A stretch of 14,534 bases of DNA from an uncultured Bacillota bacterium (GTDB taxonomy: Bacteria > Bacillota > Limnochordia > Limnochordales > ZCTH02-B6), in assembly GCA_937916565.1 (NCBI GenBank), contig CALFSR010000224.1, positions 1 through 14,534 on the forward strand. The letters run 5' to 3'. How positions within the stretch are numbered: the stretch's first letter is position 1; every line of letters starts with the position of its first letter. The position numbers were made by a program, and so were the translations under genes. Below the pieces are notes generated by a model. The model did not search any database. It worked only from the letters and a program-made list of their open reading frames with translations, and was not told where the DNA came from. Shown piece after piece: positions 1 to 6,122 of this stretch.

Positions 1-644
1 CGCAGACGAAAGCTGCAGGGTGAAGGCCATGGCGAGATACGAGAGCATGTAGGGGATGATGTCGCGGGCGATGATGGAAAGCCCGCTCGCCCCCGAGAGC
101 CTCGCCACATCCACGTGCTCCCGGGCCCGCAGGCTGGAGGCCTGCGCCCGCACCGCCCGGGCGGTCCAGGGCCACGAGGTAATACCGATGACCAGCCCCA
201 TGACCAGGACGGACCGGGAGCGGAGGGCGATGGAGAGCAGGATCAGCACCACAAACGATGGGATGGTGATAAAGACGTTGGTGATACCCATAAGGATTTC
301 ATCGGTGTTGCCGCCGTGGTAACCGGTCACGGTGCCCACGACCGTGCCGATGAGCAGGGCGATGACCCCCGCGATGACGCCGATCAGCTGGGAGGTACGG
401 GCGCCGTACATGAGCTGGGTGAGCTCGTCCCGGCCGAAGTTGTCGGTGCCCAGGAGCGCATACCGCGAGGGCGGGTCGAAGGGCATGCTGACGATCTCTC
501 CCGGCTCCCGACCGACGATCATTGGCCCCACGACGGCAAAGAGGACGACCCCCGCCACCATGAGGAGGCTGCCAGAAACCGGCCGGAACGGAGCATCCTC
601 CGGCCTGTGGAAAGGGCTGAAAGGCTGGAGACAGCCATGTTCAT
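1..644 (-). pseudogene. ABC transporter permease, DppC/OppC family, frameshifted, 3' end outside window
   Basis: Inner-membrane permease of a dipeptide/oligopeptide-type (or oligosaccharide) importer, partner of the DppB-like gene just upstream. From 573 down to 1 the reading is clean and typical: a first membrane segment (LLMVAGVVLFAVVGP), the family signature LGTDNFGRDELTQLMYGAR, further membrane segments, and an EAA-type loop (REHVDVARLSGASG). The natural start is ATG at 644, overlapping the dppB stop as ATGA and preceded by GGGGGAG. That frame hits TGA after about 40 codons, and the conserved body lies in another frame. Adding one base near 567-575 would join GRFLA directly to SLLMVAGVV, so a single-base deletion is inferred. 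An ATG at 561 could start a shortened product beginning at the first membrane segment. The family is clear; whether the gene works is not. Confidence 0.8.
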
Positions 645-1702
645 CGCTCCCCCATCTGAACGGCCCGGATCCGCGGGTCAATGAACCCGTAAGCCACGTC
701 CACCAGGAAGTTGGCAAGCAGGACCCCGATGGCGATGAAGAGGGTCACACCCTGGATCAGCGGGTAGTCGTTCAGGGTGATGGCTTGAAAGAGCAGGGTG
801 CCGATGCCTGGGTAGGAGAAGACCAGCTCGGTGATGAGCGCCCCTCCCACGAGTGTCCCGAGCGAAAGCGCCAGCCCCGTCACCTGGGGCAGCATGGCGT
901 TCCGGAAAACGTAGCGCAGGATGAAGTTCTCGCGCACCCCCATGGCGTTCGCATAGTTGACGTAGTCGGTGCCGAGCTCGTAGATGGCCATGGAACGCAT
1001 GCCCACCGCCTGGCCGCCGATGGAGATGAGCACCAGGGAGAGGAAGGGCAGCGCGTAGTGGTGGGCCAGATCAAGCAGGAACGGGACCGAGAACTGGGGC
1101 ATCATGCCGTAGCTGTAGCCTCCGGCCGCCGGGAAGATGGGCAGGACCACCGCCAGGAGGTACAGCAAGATGATGGCCATCGCGTAGTAGGGGATGCTGG
1201 AGACGGCCAGCGCGCCCACAAAGAAGGCGCGGTCGAACCGCCCGCCCTTGTAGGCTGCGAGCGCCCCGAGCACATTCCCCAGGATCCAGCCCAGCAGGAT
1301 GGCCGGGAGCTGGAGGGCCACCGTCCATGGGAGCGCCTGGGCGATGAGGTCCGCCACCTTCGCCGGGTAAAAGGCGAAGGAGACCCCCAGGTTGCCCCGG
1401 AGCACGTTCTGGATGTACGCGACGAACTGCTGCCCCATGGACCGGTCGAGGCCGAACTCCTCCAGGAACGCTTGGTACACCCGGGCCGTCGCCTGGCCCG
1501 CCGAGCCGCCGCGAATGTACTGGGCGATGAGCGCGTCCACCGGATTGACCGGAATCAGGCGCGGCAGGAGGAAGTTTAGGACCAACGCCAGCACCAGAGC
1601 CAGGACGTACCAGACGACTTTGCCCAGGATGTAGCGCGTGAGGCGCCGGGAGGCCCCCCGCAGGGGGCCTCCTTCAGTTGCAGGGACTGAGCTGGCCTTC
1701 AC
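641..1702 (-). CDS. ABC transporter permease, DppB/OppB family
   Basis: Inner-membrane permease (353 residues) for import of peptides or oligosaccharides, acting with the binding protein and the DppC-like partner. It has the N-terminal membrane segment after RRLTRYILGK, a periplasmic segment rich in the usual features (LPRLIPVNPVDAL, FGLDRSMGQQF, LRGNLGVSF), five more membrane segments, an EAA loop (YVNYANAMGVRENFILRYVF followed by RNAMLPQ) and the C-terminal VDVAYGFIDPRIR ending typical of the family. The start is GTG at 1702, overlapping the stop of the binding-protein gene as GTGA, so translational coupling is likely. The first 20 or so residues are not conserved in the family and overlie a perfect 10-bp hairpin at 1649-1672. 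The stop overlaps the next gene's start by 4 bases, so all three genes form one operon. The gene appears intact. Confidence 0.92.
   Translation of the reverse strand: MKASSVPATEGGPLRGASRRLTRYILGKVVWYVLALVLALVLNFLLPRLIPVNPVDALIAQYIRGGSAGQATARVYQAFLEEFGLDRSMGQQFVAYIQNVLRGNLGVSFAFYPAKVADLIAQALPWTVALQLPAILLGWILGNVLGALAAYKGGRFDRAFFVGALAVSSIPYYAMAIILLYLLAVVLPIFPAAGGYSYGMMPQFSVPFLLDLAHHYALPFLSLVLISIGGQAVGMRSMAIYELGTDYVNYANAMGVRENFILRYVFRNAMLPQVTGLALSLGTLVGGALITELVFSYPGIGTLLFQAITLNDYPLIQGVTLFIAIGVLLANFLVDVAYGFIDPRIRAVQMGER
1649..1672 (-). promoter_or_regulatory. Perfect 10-bp hairpin between binding-protein and permease genes
   Basis: The arms GGAGGCCCCC (1649-1658) and GGGGGCCTCC (1663-1672) are perfect inverted repeats with a 4-base loop. 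The hairpin lies about 30 bases inside dppB, just after the binding-protein stop. No T-run follows, so it is not a classical terminator. A stem-loop at this point in binding-protein/permease operons often protects the upstream mRNA or reduces permease expression; that role here is inferred. Confidence 0.6.
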
Positions 1703-2745
1703 CGAGGCTTCACCGTCCGCAGCACCGAGATGTAGAAGACCGGCGGCGCGCTCGGGTTGTCGGCGGTCGGGAAGCCGGTCCAGTGGGTCGTGTTGAATTC
1801 GTAGAAGAGGAGCGGACGGTACATGAGCGGGATGGCGGGCACGTTCTCCATGAAGATGCGGTCGAGCTCGCCGTAGATCTGCGTCAGCTCCTCCTCACTG
1901 GAGGCCGAGGCAGCCCGGTCAAGAAGCGTGGCCACGTCCGGGTGCGAGAAGCGCCCGTAGTTCTGGAAGGCCTGCTCGCCCAGAGGAGGCACGCCCCGGT
2001 CGTCCAGGACGTCCCGGAGCCGGGTCCACGGGCTCGCCGGGCTTACCTGGGAGACATACCAGAGGACCAGGTCGAAGTTGCCCGTCTGGACGTTGGTGGT
2101 CACCACGGGCGCCTGGGGGAACTCGGTGCGCACCTCGATACCCACGCGGCGGGCGCTCTGCGAGACCACTTCCAGCGCGGCCATCCAGTCGGTCCAACCG
2201 TACGGGGTCTGGACGGTGAAGCTCAGCCGGGTGCCGTTAGGCAGGACATAGATGCCGTCGGGGCCCTTCCGGGCGCCCAGCTCCTTCTCCAGGATCTCGA
2301 CGGCCTTGGCCGGGTCGTACTTCCACCCGTACCGCTCCACGTTCTCCTGGTTGAAGTAGCGGGACTCAACGCCCGTCGGCAGGATGAGGCTGGACTTGGC
2401 CGGCTCGGAGTAGCTGGACATGGCGGTGCGGGCGATCAGGGCGTAGTCGATGGAGTACGCCAGGGCCCGGCGGACCCGCACGTCGTCCAGACCCGGCCGG
2501 TGGACGTTGATGATCATGAGCGGGATGGAGCCGGGGATGTAATACGGCTCCTCATCGAGCCAGGTGCCCACGTTGGGGATGGTCCAGACCCGGGGGACGA
2601 ACTGCTGCGACCAGTCGACCTGACCCTGCTCCAGCGCGAGGTTCCCGGCGTCGTTGCTCTTGAAGATGGGATGGACCAGGTACCGGGGGACCGGCATCCC
2701 GTAAATCGACTCGCCCCAGTAGTTCGCCTTCCCGTTCTTGATCGC
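1699..2745 (-). pseudogene. Family 5 extracellular solute-binding protein (DppA/OppA-like), 5'-truncated
   Basis: Periplasmic/lipoprotein-type substrate-capturing subunit of the ABC importer whose permeases follow. The open frame from 2745 encodes about 348 residues of the C-terminal two thirds. It enters at AIKNGKANYWGESIYGMPV, the region matching the usual 'NPNYWG' motif, and includes VDWSQQFVP, LDDVRVRRALAYSIDYALIA and ENVPAIPLMYRP. No signal peptide, lipobox or first lobe is present, and a TAG at 2748-2746 closes the frame. Family members are normally over 500 residues, so roughly 150-250 are missing. The ATG at 2697 lacks an SD and is not a credible native start. The end, WTGFPTADNPSAPP, resembles sugar-binding (cellobiose/beta-glucan) members rather than strict peptide binders; this is an inference. 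The stop overlaps dppB by 4 bases. Confidence 0.85.
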
Positions 2746-2767
2746 CTACTTCCTGTGGTAGCGCGGC

Positions 2768-3670
2768 GTGGCGAAGGCCCTTCTCCCCTGGGAGGTCGCG
2801 GCTTTGGTGGCCGCGGTGCTCCTGGCCAACGCATACCCGTACACGCCGGGAGGTCACACCGAACTCCTGGTGGCCATCCACCTGCCCATCGCACTCTGGC
2901 TGATGGTGGGCCGCGCTTACGCCGCCTCCCGCTGGAACGACGGGGCCGGGCGCATGGACTTTGTCCGCTTCTCAGGGGAACTCGTCATCTACTACGCGCT
3001 CATCGCCCTGGGCGGCGGGGTCTTGAGCGCGCTGACGGCGCTCACCTTCCGTTCCATTGGGCTCGACATCGAGGATTTCCTCACAACGTGGCTGCTCCCA
3101 TGCCGGGCTATGGGGGCCGTCATCGTCGGGGCGTGGCTGGTGGAGGCCAAGCAGAGCGTCATCGAGAACATGGCGCCGGTCCTGGCGCGCCTTTTCACGC
3201 CGCTGTTTGCTGCGGTGCTGGTGACCTTCCTTGTCACGCTGATCTGGACGGGGCGCGGGATCGACATCGAGCGGGGCGTGCTCATCGCCTTCGACCTGCT
3301 CCTGGCCGTGGTCTTGGGCCTCTTGCTCTACTCGGTCTCGGCCCGCGATCCCGCCTCGCCCCCAGGCCTTTTCGACTGGCTCCAGGTCTTCCTGGTGGTG
3401 AGCGCCCTGCTGGTGGACGCCGTGGCCCTGACGGCCATCGCCGGCCGCATCTCCGAGTGCGGGTGGAGCCCCAACCGGGTGGCCGCGCTCGGCGAGAACG
3501 TGGTGCTCCTCGTCAACCTGGCGTGGTCCGCGGTGCTCTACATCCGTTTCCTGCGGGGACGCGGCCCCTTCGCGGACCTGGAACGGTGGCACACGGACTA
3601 CCTGCCGGTCTACGCCTGGTGGGGCGCCTTTGTGGTCGTGGTCTTCCCGCCCGTGTTCGGCTTCATCTGA
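2768..3670 (+). CDS. DUF4153-like polytopic membrane protein, probably lacking its N-terminal part
   Basis: Multi-pass membrane protein of unknown function (300 residues from GTG 2768). Hydrophobic segments span nearly the whole length. Motifs recalling DUF4153 are DFVRFSGELVIYYALIALGG (about residues 64-83), LTFRSIGLDIEDF, APVLARLFTPLFAAVLVTFL and the late SPNRVAALGENVVLLVNL. I recall DUF4153 proteins as normally carrying several further membrane segments before the 'FxGE' region; here only about two precede it. The frame is closed by TAG at 2759-2761, and the proposed start lacks a convincing SD. The gene faces away from the truncated binding-protein gene, and both are broken within the same 25 bases. 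It may be a 5'-truncated relic. Family assignment is from motif memory. Confidence 0.6.
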   Translation: MAKALLPWEVAALVAAVLLANAYPYTPGGHTELLVAIHLPIALWLMVGRAYAASRWNDGAGRMDFVRFSGELVIYYALIALGGGVLSALTALTFRSIGLDIEDFLTTWLLPCRAMGAVIVGAWLVEAKQSVIENMAPVLARLFTPLFAAVLVTFLVTLIWTGRGIDIERGVLIAFDLLLAVVLGLLLYSVSARDPASPPGLFDWLQVFLVVSALLVDAVALTAIAGRISECGWSPNRVAALGENVVLLVNLAWSAVLYIRFLRGRGPFADLERWHTDYLPVYAWWGAFVVVVFPPVFGFI

Positions 3671-3749
3671 TGCGTGACTGTTGATGTGTCACTGCGGCGT
3701 GGACGCCCGAGGCGAGTGCGTGATGGTACCGCTCTCTCCCTGGCCGCCG

Positions 3750-3778
3750 CCGGTTCTCCGGGGTTTCCCGGGAACCGG
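3750..3778. terminator. Hairpin between convergent genes
   Basis: The left arm ccggttctccggg (3750-3762) pairs with cccgggaaccgg (3767-3778), leaving one bulged T and a GTTT loop. It sits between the DUF4153-like gene and the convergent CmpB-type gene. It has no long T-run, but placement and stability fit a bidirectional terminator. Confidence 0.55.
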
Positions 3779-3787
3779 TGACGGCTG

Positions 3788-4222
3788 TCACGGGACATCG
3801 CACGAAGGGCGGGCGCCGTAAGGGAAAGCAGCCGCCACCGCCAGGTGGACCCGCTCGAAGATCAATCCGAGCACGAACCACGCCGGGGCGTAGTCCAGGC
3901 GGATCAACTCGCCCACGGCCAGGGGCGCGCCGGTGTAGTTCCAAGGGGACTGGCCCACGGCCTCGCGGATGAGCCAGCCCGTGGCGTACTCGATGCTGAA
4001 GATGGCGAGCATCCAGATGAGCCCGCGAAGCATCCACGGCTGCTCGGCGATCACCGGGTAGAGCCGCTCGAAAAGGAGCCCGCCACCGCCGTAGATGGGA
4101 AACACCCAGAGGTAGGTGGTGGCCGTAAGGCGCGGGTCGCGCCGGAGGATGCTTCCCATCCCTGTCCACAAGATCTCGACGATCCACCCCAGGGCCCCGT
4201 ACACCAGAAAGCGTGCCAGCAT
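3788..4222 (-). CDS. Small membrane protein, putative ABC-transporter type IV (CmpB, PF06541) family
   Basis: Membrane protein of about 144 residues with four or so hydrophobic segments. It shows the family pattern: an N-terminal FLVYGALGWIVEILWTG segment, then TTYLWVFPIYGGGGLLFERLYP, a third segment ending in EYATGWL, and WNYTGAPLAVGELIRLDYAPAW before the last segment. The Gly-Trp-xx-Glu element and the FPIYG motif are the diagnostic parts. The biochemical role of the family is not established despite its 'ABC transporter' name. ATG 4222 is chosen because it places the first membrane segment at the N-terminus. An ATG at 4270 would add 16 poorly conserved residues, and neither start has a well-spaced SD. 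A TTGACA at 4253-4248 upstream may be a -35 element, giving a short or absent leader. The gene is divergent from hslO. Confidence 0.7.
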   Translation of the reverse strand: MLARFLVYGALGWIVEILWTGMGSILRRDPRLTATTYLWVFPIYGGGGLLFERLYPVIAEQPWMLRGLIWMLAIFSIEYATGWLIREAVGQSPWNYTGAPLAVGELIRLDYAPAWFVLGLIFERVHLAVAAAFPYGARPSCDVP

Positions 4223-4291
4223 GGGCCTAGTTTGCCCGGCCGGCCCTGTCAATGGAAGCAAGTGGATCATCTCCCAACCCGAGGGGCTTGA

Positions 4292-4332
4292 ACCTCACGT
4301 TACGTCATGTTGCACCATGACGCCACGGAGGT
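4292..4332 (+). promoter_or_regulatory. Hairpin sequestering the hslO ribosome binding site (candidate RNA thermometer)
   Basis: Three stacked helices can form. CGTCATG (4303-4309) pairs with CATGACG (4316-4322) around a TTGCAC loop. After a 2x2 internal loop, CGT (4298-4300) pairs with ACG (4325-4327). After a bulged A (4297), ACCTC (4292-4296) pairs with GAGGT (4328-4332). The SD GGAGG (4327-4331) is fully paired and lies 8 bases before ATG 4340. GAGG at 4281-4284 could compete for CCTC and release the SD. The pairing is seen in the sequence; the regulatory role is inferred. The 7-6-7 palindrome could instead be a DNA operator. Confidence 0.5.
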
Positions 4333-4339
4333 GCTGGGG

Positions 4340-5173
4340 ATGGAGAAAAACCTGCTCAAGCTCCTGACGGTGGACAGGGAGATCAGGCTCTTCGTTGTGG
4401 ATGTGACCAAGGTGCTGCGCTTCAGCGCCTTGCGCGCGATGCGGGCCGAGCCCGCCAGGCAGCTCTATGTGAAGATCTTTGCCAACTGCGCCCTGCTCCG
4501 TGGTCTCTTGACGCCTGAGCAGCGGGCGACCGTGGCGGTGCGATTCAAGCCTGAAGGATACAGCGCCCATTGCGAGATCGACGGCCGCGGTGCGGTGCAC
4601 TGCCTCTTCTCGCCGAAGCTCTGCTCGTTTGACGGGGACGTAGCTGACCTGGTCGGCGAGGGTGCGACGCTCTCCATAACGAGAGGGAGCTGGACGGGCG
4701 GGATGTTCACCGGAACCGTTGAATTGACCCAGCATGCGGTGGACGACTTCTTCTCGTACTTCTACAGCAAGAGCGAGCAGACGGAGACGGTCTTCATGAC
4801 GTGGACGGATGCAGCGCCGTTCCGAGGGTGCATGGTCCAGCCCCTCCCGCTGGCTCACAGGGAGCAGGTGGACCAGGTACTCAGCCGCCTTCGCCGGGAT
4901 GGGCCGCGGTTGCGCACGGTGGCGTGGGAGCAGATCAGCGACACCTTTGCGCCCTGGGCAGAGATTGTGGAGCAGCAGGCCGTTCACGCCTCCTGCCACT
5001 GCTCAAGGGAGATGTTCCTGGGGCTGCTGATGGCCGTGGACACGGAGGATCTGACGCGGGCCATCCAGGAAAACCGGACGGAGAAGGCCGAATGTGGTGT
5101 GTGCGGGAAGGTGTATGTGTTCCAGCGGGAGGATCTGGAAGAGGTCGTGAGGCGAAAGATGGCCGTCTCGTGA
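4340..5173 (+). CDS. hslO: Hsp33 family redox-regulated molecular chaperone
   Basis: Cytoplasmic holdase chaperone (277 residues) that is activated when oxidation and heat release zinc from its C-terminal four-cysteine centre. That centre is visible as C-x-C (SCHCS, Cys219 and Cys221) and C-x2-C (CGVC, Cys252 and Cys255), with the usual roughly 30-residue spacing. The N-terminal MEKNLLKLLTVDREIRLFVV matches the family's opening strand, and SKSEQTETVF matches the conserved 'KSEQxPS' area. ATG 4340 is chosen over ATG 4307 because GGAGG lies 8 bases upstream and the family begins there. The upstream ATG adds only 11 residues and has no SD. The leader can fold to hide this SD. A MerR regulator follows 25 bases downstream, apparently in the same operon. 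Length and zinc ligands suggest a functional protein. Confidence 0.92.
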   Translation: MEKNLLKLLTVDREIRLFVVDVTKVLRFSALRAMRAEPARQLYVKIFANCALLRGLLTPEQRATVAVRFKPEGYSAHCEIDGRGAVHCLFSPKLCSFDGDVADLVGEGATLSITRGSWTGGMFTGTVELTQHAVDDFFSYFYSKSEQTETVFMTWTDAAPFRGCMVQPLPLAHREQVDQVLSRLRRDGPRLRTVAWEQISDTFAPWAEIVEQQAVHASCHCSREMFLGLLMAVDTEDLTRAIQENRTEKAECGVCGKVYVFQREDLEEVVRRKMAVS

Positions 5174-5198
5174 AGCCGCCGGAGGAGAGGGGGCGAGG

Positions 5199-5912
5199 AT
5201 GCTGGGCCGCTATTTGAAGATCGGGGAACTGGCCAGCCTGGCAGGTGTGACGGTCCGGACACTCCGTCACTACGACCAGCTGGGCCTGCTGCGCCCGGCC
5301 CGGATCACTGAGTCGGGTCATCGGCTCTACGACATCCAGAGCGTGGCGCAGCTCTACAGCATCCTTGCCATGAAGGAGTTGGGGCTCTCGCTCAGCGAGA
5401 TCCTGGAGCTGACCACGGCGAAGGACGTAGACGTTTTGGCGCTCCTTGAGATGCACCGGGCGCGCCTTCAAGAGGAGATGGCCCGGCGGCAGGTGCTCAT
5501 GGCCAAGCTGCTCAAGGTGAAGCAAGCTCTGGAGGAGCACGGCCAGCCATCCCTCGAGGATTTCCGGGAGGTTTTGACCGCGATCCACGCATCAGCCGAC
5601 CGGTACCTGAGCCGGGAACAGTTCGAGCAGCTGAAGGAGCGCTACGTCGCCAATGCCGGGTCCGACCTGGCCAGCGGCTGGTTGACCTTCATCGGCAAGC
5701 TCAGGAACTGCTACGAGCAGCGGCTGCCGAAGACGCACCCCGATGCGATGGAATGCGTCGCGTACTGGAAGGCCGTTGCCGATCGCTTCGTCGGCGACCA
5801 CCCCGAGTTGCGGAAGGCGGTCTGGTCCTTCCACGCGTCCAGGGAACGCGGAAGGCTCAACTATGGCCTTACCGACGAACTGTACCAGTATCTGAGGCAA
5901 CTCATGGAGTGA
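5199..5912 (+). CDS. MerR family transcriptional regulator with TipAS-like C-terminal domain
   Basis: DNA-binding regulator of 237 residues. Residues 5-40 are a typical MerR winged helix (LKIGELASLAGVTVRTLRHY and LGLLRP), followed by the wing motif SGHRLYD. Residues about 75-115 form the long dimerisation helix (LLEMHRARLQEEMARRQVLM). Residues about 120-237 resemble the TipAS drug-recognition domain (LSREQFEQLKERY, then a helical region with WxxFxGxL-type spacing). By family knowledge such proteins bind small hydrophobic or peptide antibiotics and activate efflux or self-expression. It starts at ATG 5199 behind GGAGGAG (5181-5187) and lies 25 bases after hslO. The presence of an MFS-pump remnant immediately downstream on the opposite strand supports an ancestral role in drug response. 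No cysteine cluster suggests metal or redox sensing. Confidence 0.85.
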   Translation: MLGRYLKIGELASLAGVTVRTLRHYDQLGLLRPARITESGHRLYDIQSVAQLYSILAMKELGLSLSEILELTTAKDVDVLALLEMHRARLQEEMARRQVLMAKLLKVKQALEEHGQPSLEDFREVLTAIHASADRYLSREQFEQLKERYVANAGSDLASGWLTFIGKLRNCYEQRLPKTHPDAMECVAYWKAVADRFVGDHPELRKAVWSFHASRERGRLNYGLTDELYQYLRQLME

Positions 5913-6075
5913 CGGGCTGACCGCGGAAGCCGCGGTCCTTGACGTAGACCAGCCCCTCCCGCAGGTTGGTGAAGTAGCTCACCTGGTTCTGCTCCTGCGC
6001 GCCCCGGTGCACCGGCACCCGGAGGAAAAGGAGAAGAATGGTCACGGCCAAGGCGGCCGTGAGCCGGCTGAACTA
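5902..6075 (-). pseudogene. Remnant of an MFS efflux transporter
   Basis: An open stretch closed by TGA at 5904-5902 and by TAG upstream of 6075 reads FSRLTAALAVTILLLFLRVP, then a hydrophilic loop and LREGLVYVKDRGF. This is the pattern of the end of transmembrane helix 6 plus the central loop of MFS drug-efflux proteins, where 'REGLxYV' is common. Nothing recognisable of the other helices remains on either side. It lies downstream of the S41 gene on the same strand and overlaps the end of the MerR gene. It is most likely decay debris, not a functional small protein; similarity is judged by eye. Confidence 0.45.
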
Positions 6076-6086
6076 CGGCCTTACCG
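6068..6086 (+). repeat. Diverged copy of a 19-base piece of the MerR gene's 3' end
   Basis: Bases 6068-6086 match 5856-5874 at 17 of 19 positions. Both encode RLNYGLT, and the two differences are synonymous third-base changes. This hints at a diverged second TipAS-type gene end and not a recent duplication. The match stops after seven residues, so the evidence is thin. Confidence 0.35.
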
Positions 6087-6122
6087 GTGGGGAGAGGCAT
6101 GAGGGCTGGGGGCACGGCCGCA

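Noticed and set aside
1678..3684. Plus-strand open frame of 668 codons
   Set aside because: Runs antisense through the binding-protein gene and then in another frame through the DUF4153-like gene. It is rich in Arg/Gly/Pro/His with no recognisable domain, typical of open antisense frames in high-GC DNA.
3671..3787. Possible small RNA or gene in the gap between convergent genes
   Set aside because: Only a terminator-like hairpin is visible; no promoter or coding frame.
4307..4339. Upstream ATG for hslO
   Set aside because: No SD in front and adds 11 residues not found in the family. ATG 4340 has GGAGG 8 bases upstream and fits the Hsp33 start.
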